Shown: positions 1 to 7,230 of the stretch, in pieces | Layout: each line of letters begins with the position of its first letter | How positions within the stretch are numbered: position 1 is the stretch's first letter | Assembly (NCBI GenBank): GCA_022573485.1 | Contig: JACZTW010000011.1 | Location: 1 to 25,771 of the forward strand | Length of the DNA: 25,771 nucleotides | Origin: Planctomycetota bacterium | GTDB lineage: Bacteria > Planctomycetota > Phycisphaerae > UBA1845 > CAIVHJ01 | Direction of reading: 5' to 3' | Position numbers and translations under genes: made by a program | The notes under the pieces: generated by a model | The model's database searches: none | What the model was told of the DNA's origin: nothing | Seen by the model: only the letters and a program-made list of their open reading frames with translations

Positions 1-2
1 TC

Positions 3-1649
3 GACGGTGCGTTGCGGCAGGGCTTTCGAGGCCTGCGTCCCGGATCGTCACTGGCGAAGGTTCTTGCCAAGCATGGCAAAGTGCGTGCCGAGCGCCGCGC
101 GAAACGCCTTTCGATCACCCGTATTCTTGCCTGGTCAGACGCACATCGGCGCCGAACGGGCGCATGGCCTGAGGTCAAATCGGGTTCGATCCGGGAGGCG
201 CCCGGCGAGAACTGGAAGCGAATCGACAATGCCTTGCAATTGGGCTTGCGCGCTCTGGAAGGCGGATCGTCGCTGGCCAAACTCCTGGCGGAACGCCGCG
301 GGAAGTGGAATCGCAAGGGCAGACCCCCGCTGCGCTACTCGCACATTCTCGAATGGGCCGACGCGCACCACAAGCGCACCGGCCAGTGGCCGATCGCGTC
401 GTCGGGTGCGGTGCGGGGCGCCGACGGCGAAACCTGGGGCGGGATTAATGGGGCACTAGTCCACGGCGTTCGAGACTTGCCGGGCGGAGATTCGTTGGCG
501 AGGTTCCTGGGAGCGCGACGCGGCGTTCGGAATCCCAAGCACCTCCCACGGTTGACCATCAAGCAGATACTGAAGTGGTCAGATGCGCATGTGAAGCGGG
601 AGGAATTTTGGCCCACATCTGATGCGGGGCCTGTTCACGGGGTGCCGGGTGAAACCTGGCTCTCGATATCCAAGGCGCTGTACAAGGGACGACGGGGTCT
701 GCCGGGTGGCTTAACGCTTGCGGGGCTGTACTCGAAGCATCGCGGCGTGCGAAGTGGCAAGCACCTGCCTCCCTTTCAAAAAGGCCGAATCCTGACCTGG
801 GCCGACGCACACCGCAAACGCACCGGCGCGTGGCCGACGACGGACAGCGGCCCGGTCCACAATGCCCCCAGTGAGACGTGGGGGGCGATCAGTACCGCGC
901 TTCGCGAGGGGCTGCGCGGGCTGCCCGGCGGGACGTCACTGGCCCAGTTGTTGGGGAAGAAACGCGGCAAGCGCAACGTGCATGATCTTCCCTCCCTCTC
1001 CATCAAGAAGATTCTCGCCTGGGCGGACGACCATCATCGCCGTTTTGGGCAATGGCCGGTGACCACTTCCGGGCAGGTTCATGCCGCGCCCGGCGAGACG
1101 TGGGCGGGTGTGGCCTCGGCGCTGGGCACGCCCAGCCGGGGCCTGCGCGTTTCGGCCACGCTGGCACAACTTCTGGCCAGATATCGCGGAGCGCGCAACA
1201 CCGCTGATCTGCCGGAACTTAGCATCCCTCAAATTCTGCGCTGGGCCGATGAGCATCATGAGCGCACCGGCGATTGGCCTCACCCAGACAGCGGCCCGAT
1301 TCACGGCACCAGCGAGAATTGGCTGGGCATGCATACGGCCCTGATGGCCGGATCCCGGGGCCTGCGGTGCGGAATGACTCTACCGGGCCTGCTGGCCAAG
1401 CACCGCAAGGTCCGGAACCTCCGTGACCTCCCGCCCCTGTCGGTGCAACAGATCCTCGCCTGGGCGGACCATTACTACTGGCAGAACAAGAGTTGGCCTC
1501 AACGAACTTCGGGGCCTATTCCCGGCGCGAATGGTGAGACTTGGCACTCTGTGGGGTACGCCCTGTACGAGGCCCGGCGCGGTCTCCCCCAGCGGACCTC
1601 GCTGGCCAAACTTCTAAACAAGCACCGCCGCCCCGAAAAAGGTCTGTAG
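3..1649 (+). CDS. Tandem 74-residue repeat protein, 5' end outside the window
   Basis: The frame is open from base 3, so the true start lies upstream; a TTG at 12 is only the first in-window candidate. The protein consists almost wholly of tandem units of 74 residues (one of 73): seven full units and a 24-residue partial last unit, then TAG. Each unit reads approximately RGLPGG.SLA.LL...RG.RN...LP.LSI..IL.WADAHH.RTG.WP...SGPVH.APGETW..I..AL.. . The WADAHH, RTGxWP, SGPVH and GETW blocks are the best conserved. Many Arg and Lys residues alternate with helical segments, and I see no signal peptide or membrane segment in the visible part. I remember similar repeats from planctomycete hypothetical proteins but know no assigned function. 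A nucleic-acid-binding role is a guess from the basic composition. It converges on miaE with 83 bp between the stops. Confidence 0.85.
   Translation, partial: DGALRQGFRGLRPGSSLAKVLAKHGKVRAERRAKRLSITRILAWSDAHRRRTGAWPEVKSGSIREAPGENWKRIDNALQLGLRALEGGSSLAKLLAERRGKWNRKGRPPLRYSHILEWADAHHKRTGQWPIASSGAVRGADGETWGGINGALVHGVRDLPGGDSLARFLGARRGVRNPKHLPRLTIKQILKWSDAHVKREEFWPTSDAGPVHGVPGETWLSISKALYKGRRGLPGGLTLAGLYSKHRGVRSGKHLPPFQKGRILTWADAHRKRTGAWPTTDSGPVHNAPSETWGAISTALREGLRGLPGGTSLAQLLGKKRGKRNVHDLPSLSIKKILAWADDHHRRFGQWPVTTSGQVHAAPGETWAGVASALGTPSRGLRVSATLAQLLARYRGARNTADLPELSIPQILRWADEHHERTGDWPHPDSGPIHGTSENWLGMHTALMAGSRGLRCGMTLPGLLAKHRKVRNLRDLPPLSVQQILAWADHYYWQNKSWPQRTSGPIPGANGETWHSVGYALYEARRGLPQRTSLAKLLNKHRRPEKGL
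24..1646 (+). repeat. Seven tandem 222-bp coding repeats plus a partial eighth
   Basis: Unit boundaries taken from the protein alignment are 24-245, 246-467, 468-689, 690-911, 912-1133, 1134-1352 (one codon shorter), 1353-1574 and the partial 1575-1646. The units are diverged in DNA but keep phase and the conserved codon blocks for WADAHH, RTGxWP and GETW. The array continues off the left edge of the window. Confidence 0.85.
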
Positions 1650-1732
1650 CAAACGTCCCGCATCAGGCCAGCCTTCTTGCATGTCGAACGGGATTGGGAT
1701 CAACAGGATTCGTACCGTCGCCAACTTCGGGA

Positions 1733-2389
1733 TCAAGAAACACCGCTGTGCATGGTGGGGCCGGGGGGTTGGGCGGCGATGATGCGGGCTTCGGCATCGA
1801 GCATTTCGTCCCAACGGTGCGCGACCTCGGCGGCGGGGAGCAAGTCGTCGGCGTGCTCGAAGAAGGCGCGATAGTGGCCTGCTTCGGAGGCCCACAGGCC
1901 GCGATAGAGTTTGGCGAGTTCTTCATCCGCACAGTTCTCCGCCAGCACGGCGAAGCGCTCGCAGGAGCGGGCTTCGATGAGGGCTGAGACCATCAGGCGG
2001 TCGAGCAGGTCGCAGTTGCCCTGGCCCAGCCGCACGAGGCCACGCAGGGCGGCGGCGTAATCGTTGCGGTGGTGCTTGGTCATCTTGCCGCCGCGCTCGT
2101 GAATCAAACGCGTGACCAGCGCCAAGTGCTCGATCTCGTCTTTGGCAATGGCGGTCATGGTCTGAACCCACTTGGGCGGCGGCACGGGGTCAGGCCAGCG
2201 GTCCAACAACTCCAGCGCATTGCGGGCCGCCTTCTTTTCCAGATGCGCATGGTCGTTGAGCAGTTCCAGCGGCTTGGCCAGCACCTGCTCCGCCCACCGC
2301 GCCGGCGTCCACCAGCGAAGCGGGAGGTCCGGCGTTGGCGTCGCGTTGCATTCTCCATCAAACTGGCTAGATTGCTGGTGGTCGTCCAT
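1733..2389 (-). CDS. miaE: tRNA-(ms2io6A)-hydroxylase MiaE
   Basis: This is a 218-residue protein of the MiaE family, a ferritin-like non-haem diiron monooxygenase. It hydroxylates the isopentenyl group of 2-methylthio-N6-isopentenyladenosine at position 37 of tRNAs reading UNN codons. The signature is clear: LLNDHAHLEKKAARNAL near residues 44-59 gives the first ligand Glu51; the DEIEHL block gives an ExxH pair at Glu85/His88; ALIEARSCERF supplies Glu139; and the SEAGHY block gives a second ExxH at Glu169/His172. Length is in the usual range for the bacterial family. The ATG is preceded by GAGGA about 13 nt upstream. It lies downstream of the DUF3800 gene on the same strand with 191 bp between, in which a plus-strand terminator-like hairpin sits. 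No miaA or miaB is visible in the window. Confidence 0.92.
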   Translation of the reverse strand: MDDHQQSSQFDGECNATPTPDLPLRWWTPARWAEQVLAKPLELLNDHAHLEKKAARNALELLDRWPDPVPPPKWVQTMTAIAKDEIEHLALVTRLIHERGGKMTKHHRNDYAAALRGLVRLGQGNCDLLDRLMVSALIEARSCERFAVLAENCADEELAKLYRGLWASEAGHYRAFFEHADDLLPAAEVAHRWDEMLDAEARIIAAQPPGPTMHSGVS

Positions 2390-2503
2390 AGTGAAGATAT
2401 CCTCGACCGACAGAGTGCCCAGGCAGCGTCCTAAACCGTTGCACGAGTGAGAGTTCTGATCGTGTCATTTTGTTGAGAATTCCCATGCTTCGTGTGGATC
2501 GTG

Positions 2504-2512
2504 TGGTATACT
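2504..2512 (+). promoter_or_regulatory. Extended -10 promoter candidate
   Basis: TGGTATACT fits the extended -10 form TGN-TATAAT with five of six hexamer matches. No good -35 lies 16-18 bp upstream, as is often tolerated for extended -10 promoters. The predicted start falls near 2519, at the first base of the hairpin-rich segment that ends in the terminator at 2560-2582. Sequence match only. Confidence 0.35.
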
Positions 2513-2518
2513 TAGTGT

Positions 2519-2582
2519 GGAATCTGAACTCCGGCTGGTCTGGCAAGTAGGATTCCTCCGGGACCATGAGGTCCCTTTTTTT
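2519..2582 (+). ncRNA. Candidate small RNA of about 64 nt
   Basis: Between an extended -10 (2504-2512) and an intrinsic terminator lies a 64-nt segment with its own secondary structure. GGAATC at 2519-2524 is exactly complementary to GATTCC at 2551-2556, closing a stem around an inner CCGG/CTGG mini-hairpin. The terminator hairpin follows after three bases. A pyrimidine-rich TTCCTCC at 2553-2559, complementary to a Shine-Dalgarno, is partly in the closing stem. No open reading frame of note is present. It is convergent with the DUF3800 gene, so it could also act as an antisense RNA to that transcript's 3' end. It matches no named RNA family I recognise. Confidence 0.35.
2560..2582 (+). terminator. 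Intrinsic terminator, plus-strand direction
   Basis: GGGACC (2560-2565), loop ATGA, GGTCCC (2570-2575) form a perfect 6-bp GC-rich stem followed at once by seven T residues (2576-2582). The T-run is on the plus strand only. Read from the minus strand, the hairpin lies just past the DUF3800 stop codon but without a following T-run. The nearest annotated plus-strand gene ends more than 900 bp upstream, so the terminator most likely serves an unannotated short transcript. Confidence 0.7.
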
Positions 2583-3348
2583 ATAGACGAACAATCCCAT
2601 AGGGGTCGTTCGTCGAAGCGACCTTACACAAGATCGGTTCCAATCTCGTCAGGTAGTTCTTGGCGCCCCTTTTCCGTATGTAGGCGTTGGGAGCGACAAA
2701 TTGATAGAGAAGATAAGCTGCGAGGTCTGCAGCCTGGATGAAATAGGAGTGTCTCGAATCGCGAAAGTTCGGATCCTCAATAATTTTGGTGAGAGTCAGA
2801 TTGCGATATCCCATGCCGTGTTGCGGTTGGTTCGGGACTGGATTGAAGTGGCGCATCCGGCGCAATAGCTGAACAAGCCTCTTGTCGTCGGTGTGATCCG
2901 GAAGAAGAACTCCCCGGTCATCAGGATTGGCGGGTCCGGAGAAATTGCGATGTGAAAGAGTGTTTTCGAACCTTTGAATGAGCGCACGCCAAGCAATCTC
3001 GAACACATCACAGTCCGTTGTTTTACCTTGTTTGTCTATGACGATGTTGATCAGATTCAAGTCTCCCATCGACGCCAATTCGTTTGCGAAGAATCGGATG
3101 ATCGTGAGCCGATCGTGTCTCTTGATCCGGGTCAATGCACCCGGTCGTGTTATCAGTTGGGACGAATGCAGTTCTTCGCGAAGTCTCAAACCAAAGTGTT
3201 CGTGCATCCTTCGTCGAAAGTCAATGAGTTGATTCAAGTACTCTCGCCAGCGTAACTCGTGAACGACTAGCCCAGTCAAAGCGAAATAACGAGTAGGCGA
3301 GTTCTCCATCCCTACATCACCGCTCTCGTCTACATACATTAAGTACAC
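2581..3348 (-). CDS. DUF3800 domain protein
   Basis: A 255-residue protein with the two hallmarks of DUF3800: YVDESGD at residues 5-11 near the N-terminus, and IQAADLAAYLLY at about 204-215 near the C-terminus. The conserved acidic residues (Asp7, Glu59 in EELHSSQL, Asp208, perhaps Asp151) resemble the layout of RNase H-like metal sites, but the family has no established reaction that I know of and I do not assign one. The longest start is GTG at 3348; ATG at 3339 would give MYVDESGD. It begins 41 bp after the glmS stop on the same strand. Its codon use is looser and more AT-rich than glmS or wecB, which hints at recent acquisition. DUF3800 genes are often found in variable chromosomal regions and prophages. 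Confidence 0.85.
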   Translation of the reverse strand: MYLMYVDESGDVGMENSPTRYFALTGLVVHELRWREYLNQLIDFRRRMHEHFGLRLREELHSSQLITRPGALTRIKRHDRLTIIRFFANELASMGDLNLINIVIDKQGKTTDCDVFEIAWRALIQRFENTLSHRNFSGPANPDDRGVLLPDHTDDKRLVQLLRRMRHFNPVPNQPQHGMGYRNLTLTKIIEDPNFRDSRHSYFIQAADLAAYLLYQFVAPNAYIRKRGAKNYLTRLEPILCKVASTNDPYGIVRL

Positions 3349-3389
3349 GATTCTCTCTCAATACGGGTTCAATCGAGCGGTCAGCGATT

Positions 3390-5216
3390 CTACTCAACCG
3401 TGACGCTTTTGGCGAGGTTGCGGGGTTTGTCGACGTTGCAGCCGCGCAGGACGGCGGCGTGGTAGGCGAGCAATTGCAGCGGGATGGTGGTCAGTAACGG
3501 CTGGAGCGGCTCGGGGCAGTCCGGCACGTAAAAGACGTGATCGCAGAGCTTGCGGACTTGCTCGTCGCCCTCGGTGGCCACCGCGATGACGTCGCCGCCG
3601 CGCGTCTTGACTTCGTTGATGTTGCCGATGATCTTGTCGTACTGGCTGCCTTGCGTGGCGATGAAGACCACCGGCATGCCGTCGGTGATCAGGGCGATGG
3701 GCCCGTGCTTCATTTCGGCGGCGGGCATGCCCTCGGCGTGGATGTAGCTGATTTCCTTGATCTTGAGCGCCCCTTCGAGCGCGACGGGATAATTGTAACC
3801 CCGGCCGAGGTACAGCCAGTTTTCACGTTGGTAATACTTCTCGGCGACGGTGCGGATTTGGTCGGTCAATTCGAGCACGCGGCTCATTTGGGCGGGGATG
3901 TTCTCGAGGGCGTGCATCAAGTGTTTGGCGCTCGGCTGCGAGAGGTGCCGCCGCCGGCCGAGGAAGATGCCGACCAGAGCCAGGATGGCCACTTGCCCGA
4001 TGAAGGCCTTGGTGCTGGCCACGCCGATTTCCGGGCCGACGTGCAGGTAGATGCCGGCGTCGGTCTCGCGCGAGATGGTCGAGCCGACCACATTCACAAT
4101 CCCCATCGCCAGAGCGCCCTTCTCCCGCGCTTCACGCAGGGCGGCGAGCGTGTCGATGGTTTCACCGCTCTGCGAGATGGCGATGACCACGGTGCCGTTT
4201 TCGATAATCGGGTTGCGGTAGCGGAACTCGCTGGCGTATTCGACCTCGCACGGCAGGCTGGCGACGTCCTCGAAGAAGTACTCGCCGATCAGGGCGGCGT
4301 GCCATGCGGTACCGCAAGCCGTGATGATGATGCGCTTGGCCCGCACGAGTTCGCGGTTGATGTCCGTCATTCCGCCGAGCATGATGGTGCCGTCGCGCAC
4401 GTTGAGCCGCCCGCGCAGGCAGTTGCGCAGGGCTTCGGGCTGCTCGAAGATCTCCTTGAGCATGAAGTGCTCGTATCCGCCGAGTTCGATTTCCTCCAGC
4501 GTCCACTCGATTTCCTCGATGTCCTTGGTCACGGGAATGGCGTCGAGCGTGGTGGTGCGCAGGCCATCCTGCGTGACCGTGGCGATCTCGCCGTCGGAAA
4601 GGTAAATCACCTGCGAAGTGTGCGCGAGAATGGCGGCTGCGTCCGAAGCGACGAAGTTTTCGTTCTTGCCGATGCCGATGATCAGCGGGCTGCCCTGGCG
4701 GGCGGCGACGATCAGGCCCGGTTCGTCGCTGGAGATCACTGCAATGCCGTATGTGCCCTGCACTTCATTGAGTGCGCTGCGGACCGCCTTCTCGAGGTCG
4801 CCCTTATACAAGTAGCCGATGAGCTGCGTGAGCACTTCCGTATCCGTGTCTGAAGTGCATTCGATGCCCTGACGTTCGAGATACTTGCGCAGCGTCTCGT
4901 GGTTCTCGATGATGCCGTTGTGGATGAGGGCGATCTTGCCTGAGGCGTCGCGGTGCGGATGGGCATTGACCTCGTTGGGCGCCCCGTGCGTGGCCCAGCG
5001 TGTGTGCCCGATGCCGACGGTGCCGCGCGTGTCGTCCCAATCGACCTTGGCCTCCAGAGAGGAGATCCGGCCTTGGCTGCGAACGATGTCGAGGGCGCCA
5101 TTCTTGAGTACGGCGATCCCGGCGGAGTCATACCCGCGGTATTCCAGCCGCTTCAAGCCTTCGATGAGAATCGGCTGAGCCTGTCGGGTGCCGACGTATC
5201 CAATGATTCCGCACAT
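3390..5216 (-). CDS. glmS: Glutamine-fructose-6-phosphate aminotransferase (isomerizing)
   Basis: GlmS makes glucosamine-6-phosphate from fructose-6-phosphate and glutamine, the entry step to UDP-GlcNAc. The 608 residues match the usual length (E. coli about 609). The N-terminal class II glutaminase starts with the nucleophile Cys2 (MCGIIGYVG) and keeps RGYDSAG (28-34), the HTRWATHG loop (71-78) and HNGIIEN (99-105). The two SIS domains follow, with the CGTAWHA block at 301-307, the phosphate-binding SQSGET at 348-353, STKAF at 401-405, and then KIKEISYIHAEGM and KHGPIAL. The C-terminus DKPRNLAKSVTVE is the canonical catalytic tail. All key residues are present. GGAG lies about 12 nt before the ATG. 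No glmS ribozyme core is apparent in the leader. The DUF3800 gene follows closely and may be co-transcribed. Confidence 0.97.
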   Translation of the reverse strand: MCGIIGYVGTRQAQPILIEGLKRLEYRGYDSAGIAVLKNGALDIVRSQGRISSLEAKVDWDDTRGTVGIGHTRWATHGAPNEVNAHPHRDASGKIALIHNGIIENHETLRKYLERQGIECTSDTDTEVLTQLIGYLYKGDLEKAVRSALNEVQGTYGIAVISSDEPGLIVAARQGSPLIIGIGKNENFVASDAAAILAHTSQVIYLSDGEIATVTQDGLRTTTLDAIPVTKDIEEIEWTLEEIELGGYEHFMLKEIFEQPEALRNCLRGRLNVRDGTIMLGGMTDINRELVRAKRIIITACGTAWHAALIGEYFFEDVASLPCEVEYASEFRYRNPIIENGTVVIAISQSGETIDTLAALREAREKGALAMGIVNVVGSTISRETDAGIYLHVGPEIGVASTKAFIGQVAILALVGIFLGRRRHLSQPSAKHLMHALENIPAQMSRVLELTDQIRTVAEKYYQRENWLYLGRGYNYPVALEGALKIKEISYIHAEGMPAAEMKHGPIALITDGMPVVFIATQGSQYDKIIGNINEVKTRGGDVIAVATEGDEQVRKLCDHVFYVPDCPEPLQPLLTTIPLQLLAYHAAVLRGCNVDKPRNLAKSVTVE

Positions 5217-5853
5217 GCCAGATCTCCAAGAAGCGCTCAGTTCTCAACCGTCAGCCCTGAGGAAGTCCGCGGCCGAAAGAAGCCCGCCGGCGGGCGTTGC
5301 ATATGTTGTCCGAGATTTCCCTTTGGCCGCCTCCAGGGGGTTTCTGTTCGGGCGAATCCCAGGTGAGAAAAAGCCTTCAGAACAAGAAACCCTACGAACA
5401 AGCGTAACTCAAATCGCAAGTTTAAGCAAGCCAAGCCGTTGTACGATACGCTCCCCGCTCGCCAGCTCATTCGCCAAGCTCCACGCGAGCAAGAACTCAT
5501 GCGGCAATGCCGACGATGACCATGGCTACGTCTAACCGCCCATTCCGACGACGGAACGCAGCAACCCATCGTCGCCGTAGACGCCATATTTGACTGGGAT
5601 CCTGGCTTGCTCGAGCTGCTGGGCGCGGACCTGCACCGCCAACCCGGCCGACGAAGTTTCGCTACTGACCTACGGGCACTGCGAAGTCGGTCAGTTTTTC
5701 ACCACTTCCTGGTCGCCGGTTTCGCACTGACGTTGTGGGCGGTTCGCGGGCCTGAAGAGCTGGTTTCACGCCCGGGTGATGCCGATTCAGATCGGCGATT
5801 GTTCGTAGCGAAAGGCCGCGGGAGACTGTTCTTCCCCGGCCCTCTTGCTCGAC
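5217..5853. other. 637-bp intergenic region upstream of glmS
   Basis: No gene can be supported here. Short frames occur on both strands (for example plus-strand stretches around 5400-5520 and 5600-5730), but they switch frame, lack a plausible start and resemble no family I know. It may be decayed coding DNA. The most distinct structure is the GC-rich palindrome at 5282-5295. The region holds the glmS leader and promoter on its left and the wecB 3' end on its right. Confidence 0.5.
5282..5295. promoter_or_regulatory. 14-bp perfect palindrome in the glmS leader
   Basis: GCCCGCCGGCGGGC is fully self-complementary and lies 66 bp upstream of the glmS start codon. On the minus strand, in the direction of glmS, it is followed by a pyrimidine-rich TTCTTTC. 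It could be a weak terminator or attenuator, or a protein-binding site. In high-GC DNA such palindromes also arise by chance. Confidence 0.3.
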
Positions 5854-6948
5854 CTATGAGAAGGTCCTGGCGATGATGGCGGCGATGCGGGCAGCAGCCT
5901 GCCCATCCCAAAGCGGCGGGGTGCGTGTGGGCCGGTTGCGGATGTCATCCAGTCGATGGAACGCGTCGACAATGTCGCATTCACGGACGCCAACGAGCTT
6001 GTTCGTCCCGTGGGTGAGCGTGATGGGTCGCTCGGTGTTCTCCCGCAGCGTCAAACAAGGCACGCCCAGAATGGTCGCTTCTTCCTGGATTCCACCGGAA
6101 TCGGTGAAGATGGCTCGGGCCTCCGCCATCAAGTGCAGGAAATCCAAATAGCCGAGCGGCGGGATGACCTGGATGTCGGGCAACGATTCCAGTTTGCCCA
6201 GCAGGCCGGACTGCTTCGCCTGGTCACGCGTTCGCGGGTGCATGCAAAAGACAAGCGGCAGTTGCTTCTGAATCGATTGGAACGCACCGAAGATCTCTTC
6301 GAGCGTATCTCGGCAGTCCACGTTACCAGGGCGGTGCAGCGTGACGACGCCATATTGACCCTTGCAGATTTGCAGCTGCTCGTGAACCGGCGTCCGCTTG
6401 GCGCGATCCAGATGCCGGCGGAGGGTGTCGATCATCACATTGCCGACAAAGTGGATGCGTTCGGGAGCTAGGCCTTCACGGCGTAAGTTTTCTTCGCCGC
6501 TGGGCTCGCTGACGAAGAGAAGATCGCTGACTGCGTCGGTGAGAATCCGATTGATTTCCTCCGGCATGGTACGGTCGAAGCTGCGCAACCCCGCCTCAAC
6601 GTGGATCGTTGCAATTCCCAGTTTGCAGGCCACCAGAACACAGGCGATGGTCGAGTTCACGTCCCCGACGACCAGTACGGCATCGGGCTTCTCTTCCAAC
6701 AGGACCGTCTCGAAGCGGGTCATTATTTCCGCGGTTTGCCGGGCGTGGGAGCCGCTGCCAACGTCCAGATTGACATCCGGCTTGGGGATGCTCAGCTCGT
6801 CGAAAAACGACTTGCTCATATTGTCATCGTAGTGTTGGCCGGTGTGAATGATGAGAGGGTCGATATTCGGGAATGCCCGGTAAGCTTCCATCAAGGGCGC
6901 GATTTTCATGAAGTTGGGACGCGCGCCGCAGACATTGATTAGTTTCAT
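5854..6948 (-). CDS. wecB: UDP-N-acetylglucosamine 2-epimerase, non-hydrolysing
   Basis: WecB/MnaA interconverts UDP-GlcNAc and UDP-ManNAc in the cytoplasm. The start is placed at ATG 6948, giving 364 residues that begin MKLINVCGARPNFMKIAPLM, the standard N-terminus of the family. A longer open frame to 7167 adds 73 residues with no family resemblance, and its far end overlaps an interspersed repeat. Family blocks are all visible: HTGQHYDDNMS, VVGDVNST, VEAGLRSFDRTMPEEINR, TLHRPGNVD, and the UDP-binding TDSGGIQEEATILGVP with LRENTERPIT near the C-terminus. The WecG/TagA-type transferase at 23687-24475 belongs to a family whose members use ManNAc-type donors, so this enzyme plausibly feeds the polysaccharide operon although it is on the other strand and 6 kb away from its first gene. 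Confidence 0.95.
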   Translation of the reverse strand: MKLINVCGARPNFMKIAPLMEAYRAFPNIDPLIIHTGQHYDDNMSKSFFDELSIPKPDVNLDVGSGSHARQTAEIMTRFETVLLEEKPDAVLVVGDVNSTIACVLVACKLGIATIHVEAGLRSFDRTMPEEINRILTDAVSDLLFVSEPSGEENLRREGLAPERIHFVGNVMIDTLRRHLDRAKRTPVHEQLQICKGQYGVVTLHRPGNVDCRDTLEEIFGAFQSIQKQLPLVFCMHPRTRDQAKQSGLLGKLESLPDIQVIPPLGYLDFLHLMAEARAIFTDSGGIQEEATILGVPCLTLRENTERPITLTHGTNKLVGVRECDIVDAFHRLDDIRNRPTRTPPLWDGQAAARIAAIIARTFS

Positions 6949-7080
6949 GACCCGAGCTTTTCCATTTGCCGTCTCCGTGCAAACCAGCCTACTGGCACGT
7001 CCGCTCCGCTTCAACCGAGTGCGGACATCATCGTCGAGATGCTTGCTCTTCGATGCCGCATAGCCTACGCCCCGATTGTA

Positions 7081-7215
7081 GCACTGGCCGTTTCGGACCA
7101 CGAGCCGGGTTCGCCGCGGATGGATTCCCAGCGCAGCGTGCAGTACGCGACTTGTTGCCGTGGGCACGAAAAGGGCCTCCCTGACGGGCGGCCGTGGTTG
7201 TCGTAGTACGAATGC
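7081..7215 (+). repeat. Interspersed 135-bp repeat, copy 1
   Basis: This segment aligns without gaps to 8243-8377 with about 23 mismatches in 135 positions (83% identity). The core, 7117-7144, is nearly invariant. It contains an imperfect inverted repeat, GGGCCTCC (7173-7180) against GGCGGCC (7187-7193), which is perfect in the other copy. It lies between the 3' end of the PEP-CTERM gene and the 5' end of wecB. I see no coding role. Confidence 0.8.
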
Positions 7216-7230
7216 GCGGGCGAGGGTGCC

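Noticed and set aside
3537..4853. A 438-residue open frame on the plus strand, antisense to glmS
   Set aside because: It lies wholly inside the well-supported glmS gene, its composition is that of a GC-rich complementary frame (His, Asp, Val, Gly rich), and it resembles no family.
5217..5400. glmS ribozyme upstream of glmS
   Set aside because: I could not find the conserved catalytic core in the leader on the minus strand.
5400..5520. Plus-strand stretch reading KFKQAKPLYDTLPARQLIRQ
   Set aside because: It has a natural-looking composition but no start codon after the preceding stop, no neighbours in frame and no family match; recorded only as possible decayed coding DNA.
6949..7167. 73-residue N-terminal extension of the wecB frame
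   Set aside because: The family N-terminus starts exactly at ATG 6948, and the extension has no family resemblance and its upstream end overlaps the interspersed repeat.
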